Assembly (NCBI RefSeq): GCF_010389155.1
Contig: NC_057761.1
Span: forward strand, 7,070,501 to 7,134,500
Length of the DNA: 64,000 nucleotides
Direction of reading: 5' to 3'
Source: Erigeron canadensis
Taxonomy: Eukaryota; Streptophyta; Magnoliopsida; Asterales; Asteraceae
Positions 1 to 10,323 of this stretch are shown here, one piece after another. A model generated the notes under the pieces. That model made no database searches, had not been told where the DNA came from, and was given only the letters and a program-made list of their open reading frames with translations. A program made the translations under genes and the position numbers. Every line of letters starts with the position of its first letter. Positions within the stretch are counted from its first letter, which is position 1.

Positions 1-479
1 ACATTATAGTGGCCTGGTAGATCAACTTTGTAGGCATTGTCGTTGACGTGCTTGAGTATCTTGAATGGGCCATCGGCCCGTGGCTGCAACTTACCAAAAC
101 GACCTCCAGGAAACTGATCTTTGCTGAGGTGGATCCAAACAAGATCAACATCCTGAAACACAACCTTTTTCCGTCTCAAGTTAGCTTGCCGTTGGTACAC
201 AATGTTGTTCTTGATTTTCTCTCGAACCTGCTTATGAATATTTTTTATTGGTTGAGACCTGTCCTCCCCCTCAGCACTGAAGTGATCAATAGCTGGCAAT
301 GGAGTAAGATCAAGAGGTGTAAAAGGATTACGGCCATACACAACCAGAAAAGGGCTCATACCAGTTGACCTATGGGTGGATGGATCTGTTGTATGCAAAC
401 TCTGCTTGGGAAAGAACTTCATTCCATTGGCGGGGATGGCTATCAACAAGGCTGCGAAGAAGATTACCCAAGCTACGAT

Positions 480-996
480 TCGTTACTTATGTTTGGCCGT
501 CACTTTGTGGATGGTGAGCACTGCTGAAATGAAGTCGAGAACCTAATCGTTTCCACAACGTACGCCAAATATGGCTTACAAATTTGACATCCCGATCAGA
601 AGTGAGTGACTTTGGGACCCCATGAAGCTTTACAATTTCAGAAAAATAGAGGCGGGCAATTTGGCTAGCATCATATGTTTTTGCACAAGGAACAAAATGT
701 GCCATTTTTGAGAAACGGTCGACGACTACCATGATTGAGTCTTTAGAACGCTGTATACGTGGTTAGCCGACTACAAAGTCTAAGCTAACATCTTCCCAAG
801 GCCCTGCGGGTACAGGTAATGGGGTGTAGAGGCCAGCATTTGAACGGGGTGTTTTAGCTATGTGGCAAGTGCGACAGCAATCGACAACACGTGCCACATC
901 CAGATTCATCCGAGGCCATATAAACCTTTCTTGGACCAGTTTCATTGTCTTGTCGCGCCCGAAGTGATTCGCTAACCCTCCTTGGTGACTTTCCAA
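480..996 (-). pseudogene. Integrase zinc-finger and catalytic core fragments
   Basis: Two frames separated by a disruption at about 733-762 encode the HHCC zinc finger (H-X-GGLANHFGRDKT, then CRTCHIAKTP) with PWEDVSLDFVVG, and the start of the DDE core ([32 protein letters not shown]). The first Asp (LDF), second Asp (SDRD) and the region before the catalytic Glu are visible. Downstream, the reverse complement of 1-60 reads as an integrase C-terminal segment with DNAYKVDLPGHY. All are inactive relics of the same element. Confidence 0.85.
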
Positions 997-1464
997 GATA
1001 ATTGCATCCCGTAATGAACACTTTGGGACACAAGTCGGCTACCCTTAAAAAGGAACCCTTCGTGAATGACATATCCATAGAAAGGGGCTGCTCGACATGC
1101 TTTCCATATGGTAGAAAAATCAGGGGCACCTGGATAAAGGCTTCGAAAAATATCAAACCCTTCCACTTGAACTCATAGTGATGTAACAAGGGCTCAACGT
1201 CGGCTGAGAGCATCTGCTACGGTATTAGTAATGCCAGCCTTATGTTTAATGACAAAAGAGAAATCCTGAAGATATTCAACCCACTTGGCGTGACGGGGAT
1301 TAAGCTTGTGTTGCCCATTGATAAAACGCAAAGCTTGATGATCTGAGTATAAAACAAATTCCCCCGACAATAGATAATGCCTCCAATATTCAAGACTTCA
1401 AATGATGGCATGAAACTCTTTGTCGTATGTACTATATTTCTGTTTCGCATCACTGAGTTTTTCA

Positions 1465-2343
1465 CTAAAAAAAAGAGCAATAGGACAGTTTTCTTGACTT
1501 AAAACGCCCCTGATACCATGGCCTGACGCAACACTCCACCTGAAAAGTGAGCTGGAAATTGGGTAAGGCGAGAACAGGGGCCTGGGTTACCCGTTTCTTT
1601 AGCTCCTCAAAGGCCTGATTAGCAGCTTTAATCCACGTAAAGGTATGACCTTTCAAGCAGTCAGTCATGGGTGATACAATGGAACTAAAATTTCTGATAA
1701 ATCGCCTATAAAACGAGGCTAAGCCATTGAAGCTGCGTACCTCATGGACTGTTGTAGGGGTGGGCCATGATGTAATAGCTTCGATTTTAGAGTCATCCAT
1801 GCGAATACCCTGCTGTGATATTAGGAAACCCAGAAAAAGAACTTCTGACGATAAAAAGTGACATTTGGCTCGGTTAGTATATAACTTCTGATCATGTAGA
1901 ATAGAAAAAACCTTACGAAGATGCCCTAGATGCTGCTGAACTGATGAGCTAAATACCAAAATGTCATCAAAATAAACAACCACGCAACAACCAATAAGGG
2001 GTTTAAAACACCTTGTGACACGAGACGACCCGGTGGGTGGGCTGGTGGTTCCCCCTGAGCGATCAGCTTTGATTGGATTGATTTGTGGCCCAGGTGTTGA
2101 AGGGACAGATCCCCGGGTAAAGTCGGCTTTAACTGGGGTGGATTTGGACATCACAGTTTTGTTCTTCAATTTAATGTGTTTCTCAACTTTTAAGGCAAGA
2201 CGCCATACATCATTCAAACTCCAATGGGGTTGGAGTTGTACAACACCAACAATGTCAGGACGCAAGGCGCCCAAGAAACGTGCAATAACGTGTTCTTCCT
2301 CGGCACCACACCGCATTCTTAACCTATCAAAATCAGCAATCAA
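1465..2343 (-). pseudogene. gag C-terminus fused by deletion to reverse transcriptase
   Basis: The frame opens with a gag segment (ADFDRLRMRCGAEEEHVIAR, LGALRPDI) followed by a Ser/Thr/Pro-rich linker. At CFK (near 1995-2010), where the gag zinc knuckle would begin, it passes directly into reverse transcriptase (PLIGCCVVVYFDDILVFS). The RT then continues through FLGFLISQQGI and the thumb/connection region (FNGLASFYRRFIRNFSSIV) before its frame is lost near 1500. The zinc knuckle, the aspartic protease and the first half of RT are absent, so this is a deletion derivative and not a true fusion enzyme. Confidence 0.85.
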
Positions 2344-2364
2344 GTCCTCAACGGTGGAGGTCTG

Positions 2365-2930
2365 TTAGGTTATGGTATTCAGGAATGCTTCCTGCCAGTA
2401 ATTTACAGGTAAAATTTTTTCATGCAACAACTTCTTCATCTTATCCCAGGTTTTAACTTTCGGCCGCCCCTCTTGTGTCCTTTTTTTCTTTATATGCTCC
2501 CACAATGATGAAGCAGATTTACGTAATTTAATAGCAACAATTTTTACGTTGTACGAATCAGGAATGTCCTTGAGGTCGAAGATACGCTCCACTGTACTAA
2601 TCCAATCAATGAACTCGTCAGGTTGCAACCGACCATCAAACTTGGGGACTTCAATTTTCAGACCCATATTTCGAAGTGGATCTGAGTCACAGAGTGTCAT
2701 GGTGTCCCCCCTCGACCGAAAGGATTACCGTCGAGCTCTCCATATTCCCTGAATATGGATTCCTCATCAGTTTCTTGAAAACAAGCTTCTCGCTGCAACT
2801 CCAAGTCCTGGACTCTTTGTCGTAGCCTTGCAATCTCTGCAATATTCCGTGGGTCACGTCCATCATCCTCATTGCCTCTGTCGGCGTCTCTACAAGGGCT
2901 TCGGCGACGATAATCATCACGGCCTGCCAT
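2365..2930 (-). pseudogene. gag N-terminal region of the Gypsy element
   Basis: The gag reading frame starts at ATG 2930 (MAGRDDYRRRSP). It carries a charged coiled-coil-like stretch with the heptad-style segment IARLRQRVQDLELQRE, then moves by frameshift near 2690-2700 into a frame with VPKFDGRLQPDEFIDW and WEHIKKKR, the usual start of a plant retrotransposon gag domain. It ends at a stop at 2365-2367, and the gag domain resumes in another frame below 2343. The product would be the structural capsid protein of the element. It is broken here. Confidence 0.8.
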
Positions 2931-2942
2931 TGAATCTCAGTT

Positions 2943-2954
2943 GCTCTGATACCA
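2943..2954 (-). other. Primer-binding site complementary to initiator tRNA-Met
   Basis: The minus strand reads TGGTATCAGAGC, which is complementary to the 3' end of plant initiator methionine tRNA and is the commonest primer site of plant LTR retrotransposons. It lies 13 bases before the gag ATG at 2930. Confidence 0.9.
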
Positions 2955-2959
2955 CCTGA

Positions 2960-3250
2960 TGCGATATTACTCACGCAAATCCGATTGTATCAACATACAA
3001 GAGAGACAAAACCAGAAAATAAGTATTCAAATAACAATCTGCCCTTTTTATTCATAAAAGATACGTATATAAAGGTTTTTCAAAGCCTAAAACTTAGCTA
3101 ACAAACTCCCCAACAGATAAGATAACTAAACACATGCAAACTAAAGATAACTACTAAACTTTAAAGCAAAAATAAACAAGATAAACTGCCAGCTAATTGT
3201 AGACTTTTTAGATTCTGGATCCGGGGCGGACTCGGGATCGGGTCGTGACA
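2960..3250 (-). repeat. 5' LTR of the Gypsy element at 1-3250
   Basis: On the minus strand the segment starts TGTCACGACC at 3250 and ends in CA at 2960, five bases before the primer-binding site. It contains a TATA-like TTTATATA on the minus strand near 3066-3075. The 3' boundary is well fixed by the primer site. The 5' boundary is chosen from the TGTCACGACC start common in Gypsy LTRs and could be wrong. The second LTR lies outside the window, so identity and target duplication cannot be checked. Confidence 0.65.
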
Positions 3251-3639
3251 AGGTATCCGGGTTCCTTGCATCATGAAATGATATAAAAATGTATGTTGTA
3301 GAAGAAACTTTTTTAAGAAACCTTCAAAGTAGCCTTTTGTGAACTTATGAATGAATTTGTTCACGTTTTCTGTTCACATGTGACAAATGGCTATATACGA
3401 GGTTTTGAAAAAAAATTTCTTCTGCAACATATGTTTTTATAACATTTCACATGTGAATAAACAAAAAAAATGTGATCCAATATAAAATTTAGGGGTTCTC
3501 ACGGTTCTTATAAAATAATGGGTTCTCAAAATAAGGCCAAAATCAACTCTAGATCTAAGTCACATCGAACTCTACATCCATCAATATCTAAAACTAACAT
3601 CTATATCTTTATATATTGAAGTTCAATCTAGATGCGGTG
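3251..3639. other. AT-rich spacer, nothing recognised
   Basis: This is flanking sequence right of the LTR. It shows no convincing exon, RNA gene or repeat structure. It may be part of the intron upstream of the EF-hand exons at 4645. Confidence 0.5.
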
Positions 3640-3930
3640 GAGGTGACCGCTTTTGAAGGATTTTGTTAAAAACCTGATGGGGAATACACACGGTGATGAT
3701 GGCCGGAGTGTTAGAGGATTTTGGCAAAAACCCGACGGGGAATAACACAGTGGTGGTGGTCGGAGTTTTCAAGGTTTTTGTTGAAAACCCAATTGGAAAT
3801 ACACGCGGTGGTGGCTGGAGTCTAGAAAGATTTGTTGAAAACCCGATTGGGAATACACGTGGCGGTGGCTGGAGTCTTGAATGATTTGTTGAAAACCCGA
3901 TGGTGTATACAGGAGGTGGTGGTGGTTGTA
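3640..3930. repeat. Minisatellite, about five units of 54-59 bp
   Basis: Diverged tandem units each contain a TTTGTTGAAAACCCGAT-like core, then GGGAATACAC and a GGTGGTGGCTGGAG tail. The two central copies (about 3765-3873) are the most alike and the outer units are more diverged. A short open frame through it is just the repeat period being near a multiple of three; I do not treat it as a gene. Confidence 0.8.
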
Positions 3931-4644
3931 TTTTTGAGGGGATGTTTGGATCAAATAATTTGGATCAAGAAAAGTGGATGAAGCGGACATGGATATTAGA
4001 ATTCAGATCTGATTCATCTTTCCTTATCTTTCTTCACTACTAATATATTTATATGTGTATGTATATATATATAAATCTGGAATACAAAGTAAAGATTGAT
4101 AACATGAACATAACTTGTAGCTAAAAATTAAACATTCATATAAATATAGAAATGGTTTTTTTTGTAGTAAAGATTTATATATAAATCTAAGAAATGGATG
4201 TTATGTATGTATAATTATAGGTATAGATCTGGAAAATGGATTGTTAATTTGAAGAATATGATAAATATATATATATATATACACACACACATGTATATGT
4301 ACTTATGTATTATTAGTTTGAAAACGATCGAGTTTGGTCCTTTATGGCTTTATGTTACGAAAAGTACACCAGATGGACGGTCAAATAGTCTTGAACGATC
4401 GAGTTTGGTCCATTAACACCCGATTGGGAGGCACGTGACGGTGTTAATGGAGAGAAGAAAACCGTCAAATAGTCGAAGGACCAAACGTGAACCTTATCCT
4501 CCTATAAAGGACTATCCTTGAGGTTTTTGATTTTAAAGGACGAAAGGTGACTATTTAGGTAAACCACATGGACGATTTGTGTGATTAACTCTTACAAATA
4601 TGATATAAGTAATCTTTTTGTTTGGCATCTTTTCTGATTTACAG
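3931..4644. other. Probable intron with simple repeats
   Basis: This is AT-rich sequence with a (TA)n/(CA)n microsatellite at about 4264-4291 and two copies of GATCGAGTTTGGTCC (near 4326 and 4398). It ends in a good splice acceptor (TTTACAG, 4638-4644). No upstream exon of the EF-hand gene was recognised here. Confidence 0.5.
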
Positions 4645-5001
4645 AGCTTTGATAAAGAAAAGGACGGAAAGTTTCGCCTGGATGATCTCATATCCCTTAG
4701 TATATTTGTACAATCTTCCCGGTAAGATGATCACATACTTGAATTCAATACCTTTTTGAATTCCAAAAAATGTAAGAATTTAAATTAAATACCCTTTTAT
4801 CTTATAATGTGCTATGTGCAGGAATCTTTTTAATTCTTTTGACACTAGCAAGCAAGGCATGGTGACCCTTGATCTGAATCAGTTCATCTACTGCAGTGAG
4901 TCTATTGTGTTCGAGTATCTTTTGATGTTATCTGCTTACTTATACAATCACCTTACAAGCTTGTTATTAAAACCTTTGCAGCTGCAAATTGTAGAATATG
5001 A
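4645..5001 (+). CDS. 3' exons of an EF-hand (penta-EF-hand type) calcium-binding protein
   Basis: Three exons join in frame: 4645-4721, 4822-4895 and 4982-5001, with GT-AG introns between. They encode FDKEKDGKFRLDDL, an EF-hand-like loop (D-K-E-K-D-G-K), then NLFNSFDTSKQGMVTLDLNQ, a second EF-hand-like helix-loop-helix, ending FIYCTANCRI and TGA at 4999-5001. The spacing and C-terminus resemble plant penta-EF-hand proteins of the sorcin/calpain-small-subunit kind; the assignment to that subfamily is from memory and moderate. Only the last 57 or so residues are present. Upstream exons are not visible between the Gypsy element and 4645, so either the retrotransposon sits in an upstream intron or the gene is truncated. 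Splice sites and frame are intact. Confidence 0.7.
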
Positions 5002-5655
5002 AGCTGGTCTTAAAATTTCATGTAAAGGATTGTATTGTACATTTTATACGTTATCAACTTTCTGCAGTTGGTGCCAATATCTCTGTATTTAACGCAATGT
5101 ATGTAATAAACATTATTTTGAGGTTTTATTATGAGGTTAAGGTAGTTTGGAACTTAATTTGACTTTTGACTTCGCAATTTAACATGTGTAAACAAGAATC
5201 ACAGCAGTGTTCAATTTGCGGTAATTGTAGTGAACATTTTGATTAATGAACTACACTTTCTAATGTGCCATGTATACAAGTTTAAGGGGAAAGCTACCAT
5301 GTTGTTAACAGCATCTACTTGGCTGCTATTGCCTTCACATCCAGAGGATGATTATTTGTTTATCACATTGGAAAATTAGGGGGATGTTTGTGAGAGCAGC
5401 AGTGCTACTCCTAACAGGAGAATATATTTTCCCATAAGTTAATGAACTTACCTTGTGCGTAATTGTTTTGTTGCTGCTGAATGTGTAAAAACCAAAAATT
5501 AAAAGGGTATAATATATATTGTAAACAGCATATATCTTATATTCTGTTAAGATTTTTTAAGCCCGTTTCCTATCTTTTAGTCCCGTTAATCTTTTAAGTC
5601 CCACATTCAAATTAAATAGAACACGAGGAAAATGTCTCCGGTAGTTGACCACTTA
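5002..5655. other. 3' flank of the EF-hand gene with a dispersed repeat
   Basis: The first part is presumably the 3' UTR and downstream sequence. From about 5480 to 5620 lies a segment with TTTTTTAAGCCCGTTTCC and TTTAAGTCCCACATT that recurs in opposite orientation at about 13955-14115. No gene was seen. Confidence 0.55.
5480..5620 (+). repeat. Dispersed repeat, copy 1
   Basis: The sequence has a TATATAT...CTGTTAAG start, then three short pyrimidine-rich phrases (TTTTTTAAGCCC, TTTTAGTCCC, TTTTAAGTCCC). The reverse complement of about 13955-14115 has the same order of motifs at moderate identity. It is probably a small non-autonomous element; its ends were not defined. Confidence 0.5.
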
Positions 5656-7646
5656 GGCCTCTCCTTAAGGCATTTCATCCTTACCCTCTTTCACACTTCT
5701 TTCACATTGTCACGTCAGCTTTTCTCTCTCTTGATTCACCTCTTCCACAATCACTCCCTATAACCTCTCTTCCACACTTCTTCCACACTTTTTATATTTT
5801 TTATTTTATATTTACACAAAATTAAAACTAAACTTAATTTTATTAATAATAAAACATTACAACTAAATTAAAAAAACATTACAATTAAACATTACTACTA
5901 AAAATAAAACACATAACACACTTAAAAATAAAACATTGCAAGGAAAAATAAAACATTACGATTATTAAAAAAATAAACTACTCGTCGTCAGCGGTCTGGT
6001 CATCCTCGTCCTCCTCCGGGTCGTGGCTAGGACCCAGCTGTGGCGCCGGTGTCGCCGGTGCATAAAACGAGCTACCGAAGTTCTCTTGCAAGTATTGACG
6101 ATATCTCATATGTGCTTCAAAGTCGTATTGCGACAAGCCCGTCGGAATTGGTCTCGCTAAAAACTTCATGGCATCTCTAATCTCGGCCCGTCGCAAAGCA
6201 TCTTTTTGTTCTTCAAGATAAGAACTAATCTATTGAGCTGTTTCAAAACCCGAAGATCGACCCGATGTGCCATTGGATGAACTAGACAACCTACGGCTAA
6301 CGTTACGACACGGTGGTCGCCTAATGGGGTCTAGCCCAAATAAGGCCTCAAATGGGGTCGGGGTGGGGATGGGAATGGGAGTGGGAGTCGGAATGGGGGT
6401 CCCGCCTAATGGAACATCATCGGCGGTTAAATCTACCGCCGGAGCTTGTCGACTACTCGTGGCCTGGTTTTCATTCCAAAAGTTGTACAAGTTTTTAAGA
6501 AGGTCATAGCAACTCTGGTAATGCCAATATTTCTCCCCTGTCTGTTTCTTATATAGTTTGACAGCCGCGTCAGTCACCTGTCGCTCATCCGCCCCACTTT
6601 GTCGGCCTTGCTCGCTAACCTTCTTCAACGCCGCACCAAATTCCTTAACACCCTTTTTAATCTTGTTTCATTTGCCATATATTTGGCTCTTTGTACGTGG
6701 TGCGTATACCGTTTTGCTGTTGAACATCTCCACCACTTTTTTTCCAAAAAACACCCTCTGTCTGACTATTACCCACCACATGGTCCTGCGACCAATGCAC
6801 CCAACACTGTGCCAACAACGGTGTATCATCATTTTCCCAGTTCCTTTTCTCTCTCGGTTTTGTGGCGCGTCTCTTCCCATGACCCACCTCCACAACTTCA
6901 TCTTCATCATCGGTAGACGCGACACTATCTTTGTCGGGGACATTTTCATTGATAATCAATGGCGGTTGTGACGTTCTTGGTCTTTGTTTTTGGTGGTGGT
7001 GAAAGTCAAACGTCATTTGAGCTTGCATTTGAGCTTGGACTAACGCCAAACGTTGAGACTCGATCCAATTTTGACCTATAATTGGATTGTAACCAATTTG
7101 ATTGTAATACGCTTGAGAATATGGGTTAACGAGGCAAGGGGGTGGAGGACCCATTGGAGGCGGGTTGGATCAGGTTGAAGCATGGCTTGTTTGGACTTGG
7201 TTAGTTGACGACATAGCCGGCATCGGGTTTTCTAGAAAGTGATTCCAAATATGGTTAATTTGGTTTTCGTTGTTTGACATGGTTTAGAGATAGAGTGGGA
7301 GTGAAAGATTTTGTTGATATTGTGAAGAAAATGAAAGGAGTTGTGGAGAAAATGGAAGAAGTTGTGAAGAAAGTGGTGAAGAAGGTGAGCGAAAAGGTAG
7401 TGTATATATATATATATATATGAAAAGTTTAAAAAAAAACAAAAAAAAAAGAAACTAGTCGTTTACATTTTGAAAACTTTTGAAAAAATCAATTTTTTTT
7501 AGTTTACGTTACCAGTTGGCCCACATTCTCTTGTCTTCACATCGATGAACAGCGTTGAAGGATTCGCAGTCGACGAGATAGCTCCCTAAGGCTTCGTTGT
7601 CGAAAACCCATCGACGAACGGTCGACGAAGGCCTTGGGGACAGGCC
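5656..7646 (-). mobile_element. Non-autonomous Harbinger-superfamily element carrying only a Myb/SANT-like ORF
   Basis: The left end (GGCCTCTCCTTAAGGC at 5656) and the reverse complement of the right end (GGCCTGTCCCCAAGGC ending at 7646) match at 13 of 16 positions. They are flanked by TTA at 5653-5655 and 7647-7649, the three-base target duplication typical of PIF/Harbinger elements. Inside is one broken minus-strand gene (about 5978-7281) of the Myb/SANT, NAM-associated kind. No DDE transposase is present, so mobility would need one in trans. A (TA)n tract lies near 7403-7421. Confidence 0.75.
5978..7281 (-). pseudogene. Myb/SANT-like, NAM-associated C-terminal protein (Harbinger ORF1 type), broken
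   Basis: Translation begins at ATG near 7279-7281 (MSNNENQINHIWNHF) but meets a TGA at 7170-7172. The frame continues through a Pro/Gln-rich region and an acidic stretch (DSVASTDDEDEVVEV) into the DNA-binding-like block with PLLAQCWVHWSQDHVVGNSQ. A frameshift in the T/A run near 6740-6755, a TGA at 6668-6670 and a TAG at 6230-6232 interrupt it. Downstream frames give KEFGAALKKV, YWHYQSCYDLLKNLYNFWNE and a C-terminal helix region ending EDEDDQTADDE at 5978. Such proteins are often labelled glutathione S-transferase T3-like in databases although they have no GST domain. Their known role is as the DNA-binding partner of the Harbinger transposase. At least four lesions make this copy a pseudogene. 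Confidence 0.8.
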
Positions 7647-8970
7647 TTACTACCTACTTACTTCCAAAAGAATATAAGGAAGTTCTCCAAAATCAAATTT
7701 CAAAGTTTTATCTGATTTTTTTTTTTTTTGGTCAAACTAGAGTCTTCATTTCAAAATCACAAAATCATAAAACAATAACTACATAAATATACAAAAGATG
7801 AGCGTATTTGGCACAAGCTTTTCAAGGAGTTTTTTAGGAGTTTTAACTTTTAATTTTGATGAAAAGCTCCTCTTATGTCAAAAGCTTTGTTTGGTAACAA
7901 GTAGCTTTAGCTTTTATTTTGATACTAAAAGCTCTGTAACAAAATGCTACCAAAAGAAGCGTTCTACAAAAAGCTAAAGCTTATAATATGAAAAATTCCA
8001 CATATACCCCAAGATCTATAATCACGTTGGCCTCTTTTTAGTATATATCCCTATTTTTACTCTTATTCCTTGTTATACATACACAAATCACACGCAACCC
8101 TAATCCATTCTCTTATCTTGTTCATCTCTTCTGGTAAGTGCCGTAATAATTTTTAATTTAGGTTTTAAATTTTTAGTATATATTTGTTATACAATTCTTT
8201 GAAGTTTCTTGATTATATTTGATAAATTTGAGTATGATTATGATCATATATTATTTTTATTTTTATTTTTACGTTAAGTTCTAGTTGCTAGCCTATTTTA
8301 CTATTGATGGTATGTAACTTGATTAGTGTAGTTTGACAATATATGTTCATATAATGGAATCGTATCTTGTAGATTAATTTAGTTTATTAGATACTTACAT
8401 TGTTAAAATCTTGCCCATTTGCTCTGAACAAAATCCTCAAGTCTGAACTTACGGGAACCATCTAACTACTAATTACCAATATGCAATTTAAAAGTAACCA
8501 GGCTAATCGATCATTAATTTTGAACATATATATGCATGTACAAATCCATGTCTATATATAAAATTTCGTCTTATGTGGTGTACCATTCATGTGGTTCTAT
8601 TTGGTTTTTATATCAGTGAAAGCTTTCTATGTACGAAAATTTACTTGTGTTAGCTAGTTGAACTTTCATGTACTTTCATTGTCTCTTGTCCATATATGGA
8701 TGTAAGATCCATGTATATTTGTATTGTAATAATACTTGTAATATTTCGACCCATGCATAATTTTCTAGTGCTCAGTAACTCAGTAAGGTTACATGTATCA
8801 GCTGAACGAATCAAGTAAACCCTGTTCAATCTAGGTGGTAGTACTTTTAAGTTTTAAGTACCATAAGTATCTATTGCTCTCATTGGATTTTAAGGGTAAT
8901 GTACAGATTTAACAGTAACTTTAACTTGAATTTCATTAGTTATTTGCTACCTGCGTTTTTCAATTGCTAG

Positions 8971-10085
8971 ATGGCCAAACATAAGGACAAGGAACTATGA
9001 GAGAATTGGCCAGATCTGTGGGTTTTGTCTTTGTGTGCCTTCTTAAACGAATATATTACAAAGCATGGTCGAAGTTCCACCTTTAAGTGGGTCGAACTTC
9101 AGCCAGAGTTTGAGAAAATAATTAACCACACATTCCCTAGTAAAGGAGCATTGAAGAACAAGTATGATAATATGAAAAAAGATTACAATCTTTGGAAATC
9201 ACTAAAGAATGGAGAAACTGGACTTGGATGGGATGAGAGCACAAAGACGCTTATTTGCTCAGACGATTGGTGGAAAAAGAAAATTGAGGTAACATATGAA
9301 AACATTTTAAAATATAATACAAACCCTTAATATGCATTTACTTATAATGAAATATTGCACTTAACCATTATATTTTGTAGGAAAATAGTAAATATAGAAA
9401 ATTACGAAGTAAGCAACCATCTATGAACTACAAGAAGCATGGGATCAGCTATTTGCGGATGCGGTTTCCAGTGGCGTGAACTGTGTTGCATCTTCTATGG
9501 ATCCGAGTGGTGTAAATGAGGTGTTTATTGAAAACCTTGAAGACGACGATGTAGTGAGTGGTGAAGAAGTAGATGTTTTTCAAGCCAACAATGGATACTC
9601 TTCCCGACTTGAGAACCTAGAAAGGCAAGAGGACGAATTCTTCGAAGAGTTTTTAGATGGTGCAAATGGAGGCAGAGCATCAACCTCAAACCAAAGTGGG
9701 GTTTTAAAACAGGTTAATAAGCATACAAAAAAAAATGAGTACCAAACTTAAACCCGTTAAGATGAAGCGTAAAGGTAGAGAGTCATCAGGAACTACAATG
9801 TTGAAGGATCATCTAAGTCAAAGTAATGCTAATCAACAAGAACTTATACAATTTTTAAAGTCAGATGTTTCGGGTGACAATAAAACTAGTAAGTTTAGTA
9901 TTGAAGCTGCTGTAAGTATAATTGGACGCATGGTAGAGGAAGAAAAAATGATGGAAGGTGATAATGTTTGGATGTTTGTCATAGATTTATTTGAGAATCC
10001 TGTTAAGAGAGAAATATTTATAAGTCTGCCGAATGATAACCGTAGATTGGATTGGCTCCTCCATAAGCAAAACTCCCTCGACTAA
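8971..10085 (+). pseudogene. Harbinger ORF1, Myb/SANT-like DNA-binding protein, broken
   Basis: ATG 8971 begins MAKHKDKEL and is followed by a TGA at 8998-9000. The frame continues into a Myb/SANT-like domain (WPDLWVLSLCAFLNEYI, STFKWVELQPEFEKI, KNKYDNMKKDYNLWKSL, GLGWDE) to about 9288, where a GT donor starts an intron. The next exon starts after TTTTGTAG (about 9381) and has a frameshift, then QEAWDQLFADAVSSGVNC and an acidic stretch. The last part (about 9735-10085), after a frameshift in a poly-A run near 9728-9735, has KMKRKGRESSGT and a helical C-terminus ending LLHKQNSLD. In known Harbinger systems ORF1 binds the transposon ends and helps import the transposase. This copy cannot be translated whole. 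Confidence 0.8.
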
Positions 10086-10323
10086 AGCTTTATTTGTTAA
10101 GTATTTGATGACTTATTATGTAGTTATTATGTGCTTTTATTACATTATTATGTCGTTTGGATTAGATAATTATTCTACTTGGGATATTTTTCTTTATGGA
10201 GTTTTCTTCGAATTAACGTTATATGAAATTTGTGTGTTTATATAAATTAGTTTTTGGATGTTGTTTGATGCATTTGTATTATAAGCACATGTTTATTGAA
10301 TTTCTTTTGTGTATAGGATTACA

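Larger units (their letters stand above)
1..3250 (-). mobile_element. Degenerate Ty3/Gypsy LTR retrotransposon, 5' end to integrase C-terminus
   Basis: Read on the minus strand from 3250 down to 1, the order is 5' LTR (about 2960-3250), tRNA-Met primer site (2943-2954), gag (from 2930), a gag/reverse-transcriptase fusion (about 1465-2343), RNase H (about 1200-1500), integrase zinc finger and core (about 480-996) and the integrase C-terminal segment running off position 1. Visible motifs are YFDDILVFS (reverse transcriptase), CRTCHIAKTP (integrase zinc-finger cysteines) and HHPQSDGQT (integrase core). Several frameshifts and stops break the polyprotein, and the protease plus the N-terminal half of reverse transcriptase are missing. 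The element cannot be autonomous. The integrase and RNase H style is that of ordinary plant Gypsy elements; I do not assign a lineage because the C-terminus is off the window. Confidence 0.93.

Noticed and set aside
3693..3884. Open frame through the 3640-3930 minisatellite
   Set aside because: Gly/Asn-rich repeats with no start context, and a frame that follows from unit length.
6267..6509. Plus-strand frame rich in Gly, Met and Val
   Set aside because: It is antisense to the Pro/Ile/Thr-rich linker of the Myb/SANT-like pseudogene.
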